A stretch of 64,000 nt of DNA from Pseudomonas entomophila (lineage in GTDB: Bacteria; Pseudomonadota; Gammaproteobacteria; Pseudomonadales; Pseudomonadaceae). Location of the stretch: positions 62,001 through 126,000 of the forward strand of contig NZ_JARPQB010000015.1 in the NCBI RefSeq assembly GCF_029478665.1, written 5' to 3'. The notes below the pieces were generated by a model. It was not told where the DNA came from and searched no databases. It worked only from the letters and a program-made list of their open reading frames with translations. Of the stretch, positions 51,801-61,555 are shown piece after piece; the first letter of the stretch is position 1, and the number at the start of each line of letters is the position of its first letter. Both the position numbers and the translations under genes were made by a program.

Positions 51801-52987
51801 CCCATCCCCAACGCCAGCAAACGCAGGTTGGGAATGGTGAACTTCAACACATCGCCAATGTGCTTGTCCTCGACCGTTTGTGCCGGGGGCTTAAACTCGA
51901 GTAGCTGCCCTGCCGCCGTCATGCCGCGCCAGACAAGCTGTACAACATCATCCAAGGCCAGTTCAAATGTATCGCCAAGTGTATTGACGATGATGGAAAG
52001 GTCTGCGGCAGCCAATTTGCCAAGGTCGATCACATCTCGTTGCGGGGGCCTTGGATCCGGGTTCCTGATCAAAGGCGCGCGCAATGAGCCATTGTCAAAT
52101 TCAACCTTGATGAACGCACGCAGCGACCAATCGCTGGACTGGCGCTGGACCTCATCGGTGATTCGATAGCTGACAATCAGGTTGTCACTCTCACCAGCGT
52201 CCCGGATCACCGCCTTGCTTACCGTGATGACCAATGGCTTGCCGACTTCTGCCGGCAGAACCTCACGCTTGACAAATATACCGCCCCAACTCAACACGAT
52301 GAGGTCGTAAGCCCGCATGTAGAGGTATGGCTTGAGGGTGACCTGGATATCCTGCTTACCCGTCACGCCCCCCGCAGGCACCGCTACCTGGGCTGGCTCC
52401 AAGCGGAAATGACCAGGCCTGTCGGGTTCAGGATCAACGCCCCCTGGCTCTACCATTCGGCTCAACACGTTCAAGCGCTTGCTCGATTCGGCGTTCGTCG
52501 AACCTAGGCGTTTGACGGTGTACCACAGTTCGGAGACCACCCCTTGAATCTGCTCCGGCGAAGGCGGGATACCGGACCGGACGAACCCCGGGACTTTCTC
52601 CGCCGCCACATACAGGAGGAAATGGGCGCCCGGCTGACCGGGATTCGGCGCTTGCCCGTCGGCAGGCGGCGCTGCGACAACGCCGCTGGCCACTTTCAGG
52701 TTGCGCCAGAACACATCGATGATATCCCCCATCGCCATGTTGACGTAGGCTTGCACGATGACTTCCAGGCCGGCGATGCCCGCCTTGACCATATGCCAGT
52801 TGACCCCGACATCCGCGCCTTCTGTCTTCAAGGGGTATATGTGACGAGGGATATAAAGGCGATCAAGGGTACCCGCATCATTGATCGACGGCGTGAAACG
52901 GCGCTTGTTGTAGGCGTCCAGCAGATCCTGCAGAGAATCCTCGCTGTCCTGCGCTGCGCTGATACCCGCCTGTGCATCATTAGCCAT
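48881..52987 (-). CDS. Giant Ig-module protein with C-terminal RCC1-like propeller
   Basis: A 1368-residue protein and the first gene of the block; no signal peptide. After a unique start (MANDAQAGISAAQDSEDSLQ) come about seven Ig-like modules of some 120 residues. Typical strands are GDIIDVFWRN, LDDVVQLVWRG, AGDWVRLRWEG and LGDAWEINWAG, each closing with a Y-x-V/I and S-x-P run. From about residue 990 there are about nine RCC1-like blades of roughly 50 residues, marked by WG pairs (VAWGASGNGDAIPAAI, LAWGPDSHGGIVPADI, VAWGNRNNGGTVPAAI). Ribosome site AGGAG precedes the ATG. Export route and ligand are unknown. By eye the GC content is lower than in the ben genes. Confidence 0.8.
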   Translation of the reverse strand: MANDAQAGISAAQDSEDSLQDLLDAYNKRRFTPSINDAGTLDRLYIPRHIYPLKTEGADVGVNWHMVKAGIAGLEVIVQAYVNMAMGDIIDVFWRNLKVASGVVAAPPADGQAPNPGQPGAHFLLYVAAEKVPGFVRSGIPPSPEQIQGVVSELWYTVKRLGSTNAESSKRLNVLSRMVEPGGVDPEPDRPGHFRLEPAQVAVPAGGVTGKQDIQVTLKPYLYMRAYDLIVLSWGGIFVKREVLPAEVGKPLVITVSKAVIRDAGESDNLIVSYRITDEVQRQSSDWSLRAFIKVEFDNGSLRAPLIRNPDPRPPQRDVIDLGKLAAADLSIIVNTLGDTFELALDDVVQLVWRGMTAAGQLLEFKPPAQTVEDKHIGDVLKFTIPNLRLLALGMGSGIAFYQVTRGSETFLSKRTFVSFIGQARGLARPILVEAKDDRVEADSETATVLIEAAVGLLAGDWVRLRWEGTRADGSQLLYTQRRQVRPAQVGKDFLLIVPVAGNLAPLDHGSLQLSYQVERAGLPVPLESESTFVGVGRGLNDLPAPETEPVFADGNVNPRDHAAIEVKVSFFADPASGKRIRLNWPNWQGAVEDLVQEPQLSEAAYFYIDQAQLLANDNSTVEITYTILEGGVEVGTSEPLTLNIGVVPSQKLPPLQILVDGKLWPEPYAPVAANQSVTLRMVAAVGFELGDAWEINWAGQHPGSVHVHGKTIIEGQQGLAREHTIPADFVRASNNGDVVVHYNVFRLSGREQNSDPITLRVQGSTLPLPIFVEAVNGKLNPDDLPEDVSETVPGGATVLIAAAAQLRNRDLVTLRVMGSNGTGKNYAWTVEPHEAGGQLRRRVPKRDILQWLNQDIELSYTLFRDSGAPEGPSESNPYTVSRVLSKGTIRVFGARYNATTYRASSSPRVLSAYSAEAQPRPILVEWQYQGDTTWIAGTSWLDKEPHKVLRVRNQDDAIALNPANVFGTGNDTNVNGTAAFVALIENQPRTPGRFALAYWGMVGWGGRGPAGGSPNNVVGLCATRSACAAILSDRTILTWGNAAEGNAYPNGDSTRFRFLRSNSTAFVGCRESDRSLVGWGTGHNVASFNNNVRNNRDFVDVYGAGQAFAAKRRDGTLVAWGASGNGDAIPAAIANRTDNIHVKGSYAAFVVRRADMSVEVWGNTGYGGVITQAIKNRRDIATLEGATARAFAVLTTGSQVLAWGPDSHGGIVPADIALMTDIVEVTSTWHAFCARRRSGQVVAWGNRNNGGTVPAAIQQLSDIVQVVGSAWSFAALRSNGAVVAWGHADSGGDVSQVPGLNNVRAIYANSNGFTALTSDGRVVTWGHATGGGDSSAAQRLLHGRLVTGHPDTTPGVKVAAENELRHG

Positions 52988-53165
52988 GCTCGAACTCCTA
53001 TGCAAATGGGAGGTTGGGTCTACGGTCACCCGATTGAACGGCAGCCCATAGCGGCGGCACAACTGGTAATAATGCTAGGTCGCGCGCCATGGCCCAGGTG
53101 CTGGGGACAGACAGCGCACGCGCTTTGCGCTAGGCTTGCGGCTTTACCTCAAAGGAGCAATATCC

Positions 53166-53447
53166 ATGGCCCGCGCCACTGCCCGCCACATCCTCGTCAG
53201 CAGCGAAGACAAGTGCAACGAACTCAAAGCGCAAATCGAAGCCGGTGCCGACTTCGCCGAAATCGCCAAGGCCAACTCCACCTGCCCGTCCAGCCGCCAG
53301 GGCGGCGACCTGGGTTCGTTCGGCCCGGGCCAGATGGTCAAGGAGTTCGACACCGTGGTCTTCAGCGCGCCGCTGAACGTCGTCCAGGGTCCGGTGAAGA
53401 CCCAGTTCGGCTACCACCTGCTGGAAGTGACCAGCCGTCAGGACTAA
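53166..53447 (+). CDS. ppiC: Small parvulin-type peptidyl-prolyl isomerase
   Basis: A 93-residue single-domain cytoplasmic parvulin with ARHILVSSEDKCNELKAQIE, the QGGDLGSFGPGQMVKEFD core and FGYHLLEV end; family length. It isomerises X-Pro bonds. AAAGGAGC precedes the ATG. A second, clearly related copy lies at 63652. It is divergent from the giant Ig/RCC1 gene. Confidence 0.92.
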   Translation: MARATARHILVSSEDKCNELKAQIEAGADFAEIAKANSTCPSSRQGGDLGSFGPGQMVKEFDTVVFSAPLNVVQGPVKTQFGYHLLEVTSRQD

Positions 53448-53472
53448 GTCATCGCCGACGATGACCGCACCT

Positions 53473-53558
53473 GTAGGAGCGGATTCATCCGCGATAGCGC
53501 CGGGTCAGGCAATGTTGTTGCCTGGGAGGGCGCTATCGCGGATGAATCCGCTCCTACA
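53473..53558. repeat. REP pair overlapping the start of the ABC-transporter gene
   Basis: Inverted copies 53473-53496 and 53535-53558 with the GCGGATGAATCCGC core. The ATG inside the right copy (53542-53544) is the best available start of the downstream substrate-binding protein. Confidence 0.88.
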
Positions 53559-55377
53559 GGGTCTCTTTTGGCTGATGTTGTCGTGCATGGCCAGCGCCGC
53601 CCCGACCCACGCGCTCACCGTCTACGGTGAGGCCCCCCGCTACCCCGAACGCTTCCCGCACTTCGCCTACGTCAACCCCGACGCCCCCAAGGGCGGCAGC
53701 CTGCGCCGCTCGGCCCTCGAGATCGGCCAGTTCGACCATGTCCTGCCCTACATCGACAAAGGCATCGGCGTCAGCCAGGTCGATGGCTGGCTGTACGCGC
53801 CCCTGGCGCTGCGTTCGCTCGACGAGCCCTACAGCGTCTATGGCCTGATCGCCCGGCGCATGGAGCGTGGCCCGGAGGATGCCTGGCTGCGTTTCGACAT
53901 CGACCCGCGCGCCACCTTCGCCGATGGCAAGCCGGTGCGCGCCGAGGACGTGCGCTTCACCTTCGAGCTGCTGATGAGCAAGGGCAGCCTCAAGTACCGC
54001 ACCCAATTCGCCGACGTGGCCGGAGTGATGGTCGAGGGCCCGTTGCGCGTGCGCTTTGACTTGAAGCAGCCCCACGGCCGCACCCTGCCGCTCGACCTCG
54101 CCAGCCTGCCGGTACTGCCCGAGCACGACTGGCAAGAGCGCGACTTCGCCAACGGCGCGGGCTTCGACAAGCCGGTGGGCAGCGGCCCCTACCGCATCGA
54201 GCGGATCGACAACGGCCGCAGCATCACCTTCGCCCGCGACCCGAACTGGTGGGCCAGGGACCTGCCGGCCACCCGTGGCCTGTACAACTTCGAGCACCTG
54301 CGCATCGAGTACTTCGGCGACACCGAGGTGGCGCGGCAGGTGCTCAAGGGCGGCGGCTACGACTACAACCGCGAGTTCTCCGCCACCGCCTACACCCTCG
54401 GCTACAACGGCGCGGCGCTGGACGACGGGCGCCTGCAACGCGCCCAGCTCGGCCCGGCCAAGCCCCAGGTTGCCCAGGGCTTCGTGTTCAACCTGGACCA
54501 GCCGCAGTTCAAGGACCGCCGCGTGCGCCAGGCCCTGGCCCTGCTCTGGGACTTCGAATGGAGCAACCGGCAGATGATGCGCAACCTGTACATCCGCCAG
54601 CAGAGCCTGTTCTCCAACACCCCGCTGGCGGCCCGCGCGCTGCCCGACGCGGACGAGCTCAAGCTGCTCGAACCGCTGCGCGGCCAGGTGCCGAAGGAAG
54701 TGTTCGACCAGGTGTTCACGGCACCGGTCACCGACGGCTCGGGCCTCATCCGCCCGCAACAGTTGCAGGCTCTCGCCCTGCTTCAGGCAGCAGGCTGGCA
54801 CCCGGATGGCGACCGCCTGGTCAACGCCCAGGGCGAACCGCTGAGCTTCACCTTCCTCAACGGCCAGTCGGGCATGGAGCGCCTGCTGCTGCCATGGAAG
54901 CGCAACCTGGCACAGATCGGCATCGAGCTGAATATCCGCAACGTCGACTCGGCGCAGTACGTCAACCGGCTGATGGCCCGCGACTATGACATGATCGTCG
55001 CCGGCTACCCGGTGACCCTGTCGCCGGGCAGCGAGCTGTACAACTACTTCGGTTCGGCGGCGGCCAACGACCCGGGGTCGAACAACCAGATGGTGCTCAA
55101 GGACCCGGCCGTGGACCACCTGATCGATGGGCTGGTACGCGCCAACACCCAGGCCGACATGCTGCGCCACGCCCATGCCCTGGACCGGGTGCTGCAATGG
55201 AACTGCTACTGGATCCCCAACTACTACCCACCCGGCAGCTCCACCGTGTGGTGGAACCGCTTCGGCCGGCCCAAGGTGCAGGCCACCTATGACGAAGGCC
55301 TGGACACCTGGTGGGAAGTCAGCCCCACGGCGCTGACCAACCGGCAGATGGACGCGCTGCGGAACACCTCACCATGA
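53542..55377 (+). CDS. yejA: Peptide ABC transporter substrate-binding protein (YejA-like)
   Basis: A 611-residue SBP_bac_5 protein similar to YejA ([71 protein letters not shown]). It captures oligopeptides such as microcin C-type molecules in the periplasm. The signal peptide is odd: the first seven residues, MNPLLQG, are encoded by a REP and lack the usual basic residues; the core [12 protein letters not shown] follows. A start at the in-frame ATG 53575 would leave a very short signal. Its stop overlaps yejB by four bases. Confidence 0.85.
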   Translation: MNPLLQGLFWLMLSCMASAAPTHALTVYGEAPRYPERFPHFAYVNPDAPKGGSLRRSALEIGQFDHVLPYIDKGIGVSQVDGWLYAPLALRSLDEPYSVYGLIARRMERGPEDAWLRFDIDPRATFADGKPVRAEDVRFTFELLMSKGSLKYRTQFADVAGVMVEGPLRVRFDLKQPHGRTLPLDLASLPVLPEHDWQERDFANGAGFDKPVGSGPYRIERIDNGRSITFARDPNWWARDLPATRGLYNFEHLRIEYFGDTEVARQVLKGGGYDYNREFSATAYTLGYNGAALDDGRLQRAQLGPAKPQVAQGFVFNLDQPQFKDRRVRQALALLWDFEWSNRQMMRNLYIRQQSLFSNTPLAARALPDADELKLLEPLRGQVPKEVFDQVFTAPVTDGSGLIRPQQLQALALLQAAGWHPDGDRLVNAQGEPLSFTFLNGQSGMERLLLPWKRNLAQIGIELNIRNVDSAQYVNRLMARDYDMIVAGYPVTLSPGSELYNYFGSAAANDPGSNNQMVLKDPAVDHLIDGLVRANTQADMLRHAHALDRVLQWNCYWIPNYYPPGSSTVWWNRFGRPKVQATYDEGLDTWWEVSPTALTNRQMDALRNTSP

Positions 55378-56432
55378 CCGCCTATATCCTGCGCCGCCTG
55401 CTGCTGATCATCCCCACGCTGCTGGCGATCCTGCTGGTCAACTTCGCCATCGTCCAGGCCGCCCCCGGCGGCCCGGTGGAGCAGGCGGTGGCACGCCTGC
55501 AAGGGCTTGGCGGCGGCGCGCCCGGCGCGCGGGTCGAGGCCGTGCACAGCGAGTCCCGCGCTACCCGCGGCCTGGACCCGAAGCTGATCGAAGAGATCAA
55601 GCGCCAGTACGGTTTCGACAAGTCCGCCCCCGAGCGCCTGTGGCTGATGCTCGGCCAATATGCGCGGCTGGACTTCGGCCAGAGTTTCTTTCGCGGCGCC
55701 AAGGTCACCGACCTGATCCTCGAGAAGCTGCCGGTGACCTTGTCGCTGGGCTTCTGGGCGACGCTGATCACCTACCTGGTGTCGATCCCGCTGGGCATCC
55801 GCAAGGCGGTGCGCCATGGCAGCCGCTTCGACGCCTGGAGCAGCGCGCTGATCGTGATCGGCTACGCCCTGCCCTCGTTCCTGTTCGCCCTGCTGCTGAT
55901 CGTGCTGTTCGCCGGCGGCACCTCGCTGAACTGGTTCCCGGTGCGCGGGCTGGTGTCGGACGACTTCGACCAGCTCAGCCTGCTGGGCAAGCTCGCCGAC
56001 TACTTCTGGCACCTGGTGCTGCCAGTGGGCGCCCTGGTGATCGGCGGCTTCGCCACCCTGACCCTGCTGACCAAGAACGCCTTCCTCGACGAGATCGCCC
56101 GCCAGTACGTGGTCACCGCCCGGGCCAAGGGCCTGAGCGAGCGCCGGGTGCTGTACGGCCATGTGCTGCGCAACGCCATGCTGCTGGTGGTGGCCGGCCT
56201 GCCCCAGGCGTTGATCACGGTGTTCTTCGCCGGTTCCCTGCTGATCGAGGTGATCTTCTCCCTCGACGGCCTCGGGCGCATGAGCTACGAGGCGGCGGTG
56301 TCGCGGGACTACCCGGTGGTGTTCGGCACGCTGTTCATCTTCACCCTGGCCGGGTTGCTGATCCGCCTGGTCGGCGACCTGTGCTATACCGCGCTCGACC
56401 CGCGCATCGATTTCGACGCGAGGGCGCACTGA
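55374..56432 (+). CDS. yejB: Peptide ABC transporter permease YejB
   Basis: A 352-residue inner-membrane permease with the BPD_transp_1 fold: first helix [20 protein letters not shown], a 120-residue loop with [19 protein letters not shown], five more helices and the EAA loop ([20 protein letters not shown]). It pairs with YejE. ATG overlaps the yejA stop; TGATG overlap with yejE. Confidence 0.92.
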   Translation: MTAYILRRLLLIIPTLLAILLVNFAIVQAAPGGPVEQAVARLQGLGGGAPGARVEAVHSESRATRGLDPKLIEEIKRQYGFDKSAPERLWLMLGQYARLDFGQSFFRGAKVTDLILEKLPVTLSLGFWATLITYLVSIPLGIRKAVRHGSRFDAWSSALIVIGYALPSFLFALLLIVLFAGGTSLNWFPVRGLVSDDFDQLSLLGKLADYFWHLVLPVGALVIGGFATLTLLTKNAFLDEIARQYVVTARAKGLSERRVLYGHVLRNAMLLVVAGLPQALITVFFAGSLLIEVIFSLDGLGRMSYEAAVSRDYPVVFGTLFIFTLAGLLIRLVGDLCYTALDPRIDFDARAH

Positions 56433-57448
56433 TGCTCTCCCCCATTTCCCTGCGCCGCCTGCGGCGCTTTCGCGCCAATCGCCGGGGCTGGGTTTCGCTG
56501 TGGCTGTTCACCGGCCTTCTGCTGCTGAGCCTGGGCGCCGAACTGGTGGCCAACGACAAGCCCCTGCTGCTTGCCTACCAGGGCGAGTTGTACACCCCCG
56601 CGCTCAAGCGCTACACCGAGCAGCAGTTCGGCGGCCAGTTGCCGTTCCAGCCCGACTACCGCAGCCAGTACGTGCGCCAGCTGATCGAGGGCCAGTGTGG
56701 CTGGATGCTGTTCGCGCCGATCCCGTTCAGCGCCGACACCCCCAACTACGACTTGCAGGTGCCGACCCCGAGCCCACCCAGCGCGAGCAACTGGCTGGGC
56801 ACCGACGACCAGGGCCGTGATGTGCTGGCCCGGGTGCTGTACGGCACCCGGGTGTCGCTGCTGTTCGCCTTCGCCCTGACCGTGCTCAGCGTGCTGATCG
56901 GCGTGACCGCCGGCGCCCTGCAGGGTTACCACGGCGGCTGGGTCGACCTGCTCGGGCAACGTTTGCTGGAAGTGTGGTCAGGGTTGCCGGTGCTGTACCT
57001 GCTGATCATCCTGTCCGGTTTCGTCGAGCCGGATTTCTGGTGGCTGCTGGGGATCATGGCGCTGTTCTCGTGGCTCGCCCTGGTCGATGTGGTGCGCGCC
57101 GAGTTTCTCCGCGGGCGCAACCTTGAGTACGTGAAAGCCGCGCGGGCACTGGGCTTGCCGGACACCCAGGTGATGCTACGGCACATCTTGCCCAACGCCA
57201 TGAACGCGACGCTGACCTATATCCCCTTCATGCTCACCGGGGCGATCACCACCCTCACCGCGCTGGACTTCCTCGGTTTCGGCATGCCGGCCGGCAGTGC
57301 CTCGCTGGGCGAGCTGGTGACCCAGGGCAAGCAGCACCTGGAAGCGCCGTGGCTGGGCTTTACCGCGTTCTTTGCCCTGGCGCTGATCCTGTCGTTGCTG
57401 GTATTCATCGGCGATGCGCTGCGCGAGGCGTTCGATCCACGAAGGTAA
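56432..57448 (+). CDS. yejE: Peptide ABC transporter permease YejE
   Basis: A 338-residue permease with an N-terminal OppC_N helix, a periplasmic loop containing GTDDQGRDVLARVLYGTRVS and five further helices with an EAA loop (RNLEYVKAARALGLPDTQV). Companion of YejB. The expected ATPase gene yejF, which normally follows in Pseudomonas and Escherichia, is absent: a REP pair and a regulator gene come next. Confidence 0.92.
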   Translation: MLSPISLRRLRRFRANRRGWVSLWLFTGLLLLSLGAELVANDKPLLLAYQGELYTPALKRYTEQQFGGQLPFQPDYRSQYVRQLIEGQCGWMLFAPIPFSADTPNYDLQVPTPSPPSASNWLGTDDQGRDVLARVLYGTRVSLLFAFALTVLSVLIGVTAGALQGYHGGWVDLLGQRLLEVWSGLPVLYLLIILSGFVEPDFWWLLGIMALFSWLALVDVVRAEFLRGRNLEYVKAARALGLPDTQVMLRHILPNAMNATLTYIPFMLTGAITTLTALDFLGFGMPAGSASLGELVTQGKQHLEAPWLGFTAFFALALILSLLVFIGDALREAFDPRR

Positions 57449-57460
57449 GTCGCCTGCACT

Positions 57461-57540
57461 GGCCCTTTCGCCGGCAAAGCCGGCTCCTACAGAGGATCGC
57501 ATCAACCTGTAGGAGCCGGCTTTGCCGGCGAAAGGGCCGG
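57461..57540. repeat. REP pair (GCCGGC core) after yejE
   Basis: Inverted copies with extended ends (GGCCCTTTCGCCGGC at 57461 mirrored by GCCGGCGAAAGGGCC to 57538), 13 bp after the yejE stop and 27 bp before the regulator start. Confidence 0.9.
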
Positions 57541-57566
57541 CCAGGGCGACACAAAAAGGTATACCC

Positions 57567-58943
<1,377 letters not shown>

Positions 58944-58957
58944 TCTCAATAGTGAGA
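58944..58957. promoter_or_regulatory. Candidate upstream activator site 1
   Basis: TCTCA-ATAG-TGAGA, a perfect 5+5 dyad immediately after the activator's stop codon. Loose half-sites (TTGAGA) follow at about 58971 and 58986. Same spacing as site 2. Confidence 0.55.
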
Positions 58958-58990
58958 TTTTTATTTCTATTTTGAGATTTTTACCTTGAG

Positions 58991-59200
58991 AGCTGCAGGG
59001 CGTTTGAAATCGAGCGCCGCCCAAGCGGCGTATCGCGGATGAATCCGCTCCTACAGATGCCCGAAAAGCCATGGTAATCCGCGCGACGCGGGCAACCATT
59101 CCCTCACAGGTGCGGCACGTTGCAACAAACGTAGGAGCGGATTTATCCGCGATGCGCCGCGCGGGCGGCGCTCGATCTTGAAAGCGCAGCAAAGCTACCG
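58991..59200. repeat. Long REP-based imperfect inverted repeat
   Basis: Arms of about 60 bases (58991-59055 and 59131-59200). Each consists of a REP (GCGGATGAATCCGCTCCTAC and its ATTTATCC variant) extended outwards by ATCGAGCGCCGCCC and a further GCTGC end. It lies between the two activator-site palindromes. Confidence 0.8.
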
Positions 59201-59212
59201 CCAGGCCAAAAA

Positions 59213-59228
59213 GTCTCAAGTTCGAGAC
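59213..59228. promoter_or_regulatory. Candidate upstream activator site 2
   Basis: GTCTC-AAGTTC-GAGAC, containing TCTCA-AGTT-CGAGA with the same TCTCA-N4-YGAGA design as site 1. It lies 51 bp upstream of the sigma-54 promoter, within the usual range for an enhancer-binding protein. Confidence 0.6.
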
Positions 59229-59279
59229 AATATTTGTTTAAACGTCAATATCACCCAATAAAATCAACAACTTAACAAT

Positions 59280-59295
59280 TGGCACGATTCCCGCT
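59280..59295 (+). promoter_or_regulatory. Sigma-54 (-24/-12) promoter
   Basis: TGGCACGATTCCCGCT: the -24 element TGGCAC is perfect and GC stands at -12 with the required ten bases between GG and GC. The TT before GC is replaced by CC. It lies 43 bp upstream of the permease start. Confidence 0.8.
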
Positions 59296-59338
59296 ATCTC
59301 CCCCGGCAACCATAAAAACAATACCCTGGAGACCCTCG

Positions 59339-60730
59339 ATGACCGTGCTCATCGCCCTGGCTGCCCTCGCCCTGCTGATGCTCGCCGCCTACCGTGGCTA
59401 CAGCGTCATCCTGTTCGCCCCCATCGCCGCCCTCGGCGCCGTGCTGCTCACCGACCCCGCCGCCGTGGCCCCCGCGTTCACCGGGGTGTTCATGGAGAAG
59501 ATGGTCGGCTTCATCAAGCTGTACTTCCCGGTGTTCCTGCTCGGCGCCGTGTTCGGCAAGCTGATCGAATTGTCCGGCTTCTCGCGCTCGATCGTCGCCG
59601 CCGCCATCCGTCTGCTCGGCACCCGCCAGGCCATGCTGGTGATCGTGCTGGTCTGCGCCCTGCTCACCTACGGCGGCGTGTCGCTGTTCGTGGTGGTGTT
59701 CGCCGTCTACCCGTTCGCCGCCGAGATGTTCCGCCAGAGCGACATCCCCAAGCGCCTGATCCCGGCGACCATCGCCCTGGGCGCGTTCTCCTTCACCATG
59801 GACGCCCTGCCCGGCACCCCGCAGATCCAGAACATCATCCCCAGCACCTTCTTCAACACCACCGCCTGGGCCGCGCCCTGGCTGGGGCTGATCGGCACGC
59901 TGTTCGTGTTCTGCACCGGCATGCTCTACCTGCAGCGCCAGCGCAACAAGGCCCTGCGCCGCGGTGAAGGCTACGGCAGCACCCTGCGCAACGAACCGGA
60001 AACCGCTGACGACATTGCCCTGCCCAACCCCTGGCTGGCCCTGGCGCCATTGATCCTGGTGGGGGTGATGAACCTGCTGTTCACCCACTGGATCCCGCAG
60101 TGGTACGGCGCCAGCCACACCCTGCAATTGCCGGGCATGGCCGCGCCGGTGCAGAGCGACGTGGCCAAGCTCACGGCAATCTGGGCGGTGCAGGCGGCGC
60201 TGCTGGTGGGCATCCTGCTGGTGCTGGTGTGCGCCTTCGGCACTATTCGGCAGCGCCTGGCCGAAGGCACCAAAAGCGCGGTAAGCGGTGCCTTGCTGGC
60301 GGCGATGAACACGGCTTCGGAGTATGGCTTCGGCGCCGTGATCGCCTCGCTTCCAGGCTTCCTGGTACTGGCCGACGCCCTGCGCGGCATCCCCAACCCG
60401 CTGGTCAACGAAGCCATCACCGTGACCCTGCTGGCCGGCATCACCGGCTCTGCCTCCGGCGGCATGAGCATCGCCCTCGCCGCCATGAGCGACAGCTTCA
60501 TCGCCGCCGCCAACGCCGCGCACATTCCCCTCGAAGTGCTGCACCGGGTCGCGGCCATGGCCAGCGGCGGCATGGACACCCTGCCGCACAACGGCGCGGT
60601 GATCACCCTGCTGGCGGTGACCGGGCTGACCCACCGTGAGGCGTACAAGGATATTTTCGGTATTACCCTGATCAAGACCCTGGCCGTGTTCGTGGTCATC
60701 GCCACGTTCTACGCCACCGGCATCGTATGA
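59339..60730 (+). CDS. GntP-family permease, probable 3-hydroxybutyrate/acetoacetate transporter
   Basis: A 463-residue membrane protein with about twelve helices and GntP family patterns (IELSGFSRSIVAAAIRLLGT, YGGVSLFVVVFAVYPFAAEM, GASGGMSIALAAMSDSFIAAANAAHI-like region near 380-405, and MASGGMDTLPHNGAVITLL near the end). The family carries gluconate, hydroxybutyrate and related acids. Co-transcription with 3-hydroxybutyrate dehydrogenase (11-bp gap) points to hydroxybutyrate. ATG at 59339 with CTGGAG upstream. Confidence 0.87.
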   Translation: MTVLIALAALALLMLAAYRGYSVILFAPIAALGAVLLTDPAAVAPAFTGVFMEKMVGFIKLYFPVFLLGAVFGKLIELSGFSRSIVAAAIRLLGTRQAMLVIVLVCALLTYGGVSLFVVVFAVYPFAAEMFRQSDIPKRLIPATIALGAFSFTMDALPGTPQIQNIIPSTFFNTTAWAAPWLGLIGTLFVFCTGMLYLQRQRNKALRRGEGYGSTLRNEPETADDIALPNPWLALAPLILVGVMNLLFTHWIPQWYGASHTLQLPGMAAPVQSDVAKLTAIWAVQAALLVGILLVLVCAFGTIRQRLAEGTKSAVSGALLAAMNTASEYGFGAVIASLPGFLVLADALRGIPNPLVNEAITVTLLAGITGSASGGMSIALAAMSDSFIAAANAAHIPLEVLHRVAAMASGGMDTLPHNGAVITLLAVTGLTHREAYKDIFGITLIKTLAVFVVIATFYATGIV

Positions 60731-60741
60731 AGGAGAACGGC

Positions 60742-61512
60742 ATGACGCTCAAAGGCAAGACCGCACTGGTCACCGGTTCCACCAGCGGCATCGGGCTGGG
60801 CATCGCCCAGGTACTGGCCGAGGCCGGCGCGAACATCCTGCTCAACGGCTTTGGCGACCCGGCACCGGCCATCGCCGAGATCGCCCGCCACGGCGTGAAA
60901 GTCGCCCATCACCCCGCCGACCTGTCCGACGTGGCGCAGATCGAGCAGCTGTTCGCCCTGGCCGAGCGCGAGTTCGGCACGCTGGACATCCTGGTCAACA
61001 ATGCGGGCATCCAGCACGTGGCGCCGGTCGAGCAATTTCCGGTCGAGGCTTGGGACAAGATCATCGCCCTCAACCTGTCGGCAGTGTTCCATGGCAGCCG
61101 CCTGGCACTGCCGGGCATGCGCGCACGCGGTTGGGGGCGCATCGTCAACATCGCCTCGGTGCACGGTTTGGTGGGGTCGACCGGCAAGGCCGCCTATGTG
61201 GCCGCCAAGCACGGTGTGATCGGCCTGACCAAGGTGATCGGGCTGGAGACGGCCACCAGCAACGTCACCTGCAACGCCATCTGCCCAGGCTGGGTGCTGA
61301 CCCCGCTGGTGCAGAAGCAGATCGACGATCGTGCGTCCGAGAGTGGCGACCCGCTGCAGGCGCAGCACGACCTGCTGGCCGAGAAGCAGCCTTCACTGGC
61401 CTTCGTGACGCCCCGCCACCTCGGTGAACTGGTATTGTTCCTGTGCAGCGAGGCCGGCAGCCAGGTCCGCGGCGCTGCCTGGAACGTCGATGGTGGCTGG
61501 CTCGCCCAGTGA
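60742..61512 (+). CDS. bdhA: D-3-hydroxybutyrate dehydrogenase
   Basis: A 256-residue SDR matching bacterial BdhA/HbdH: TGSTSGIGLGIAQVLAEAGA at 11-30, NNAGIQHVAPVEQFP (Gln/His substrate pocket), Ser139 (NIASVHG), Y152-x3-K156 (YVAAKHG) and TCNAICPGWVLTPLVQKQI. It oxidises D-3-hydroxybutyrate to acetoacetate with NAD+. The ATG at 60742 is preceded by AAGGAG; an ATG five codons upstream lacks one. Second gene of the operon. Confidence 0.92.
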   Translation: MTLKGKTALVTGSTSGIGLGIAQVLAEAGANILLNGFGDPAPAIAEIARHGVKVAHHPADLSDVAQIEQLFALAEREFGTLDILVNNAGIQHVAPVEQFPVEAWDKIIALNLSAVFHGSRLALPGMRARGWGRIVNIASVHGLVGSTGKAAYVAAKHGVIGLTKVIGLETATSNVTCNAICPGWVLTPLVQKQIDDRASESGDPLQAQHDLLAEKQPSLAFVTPRHLGELVLFLCSEAGSQVRGAAWNVDGGWLAQ

Positions 61513-61555
61513 GGGTGGGCCGTGCGGCTTGATCCCCTATGCAGCGGAGGTTCCC

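Larger units (their letters stand above)
58944..59338. other. Control region of the ketone-body operon, 395 bp
   Basis: It holds two matching inverted repeats (58944-58957, 59213-59228), a long imperfect inverted repeat built on REPs (58991-59200), a sigma-54 promoter (59280-59295) and an AAAAACAA motif (59314-59321) just before the ribosome site CTGGAG. No gene is seen. Confidence 0.75.

Noticed and set aside
53461..53541. Upstream extension of the YejA-like gene from 53461
   Set aside because: It reads entirely through a REP pair and has no ribosome site or signal-peptide character.
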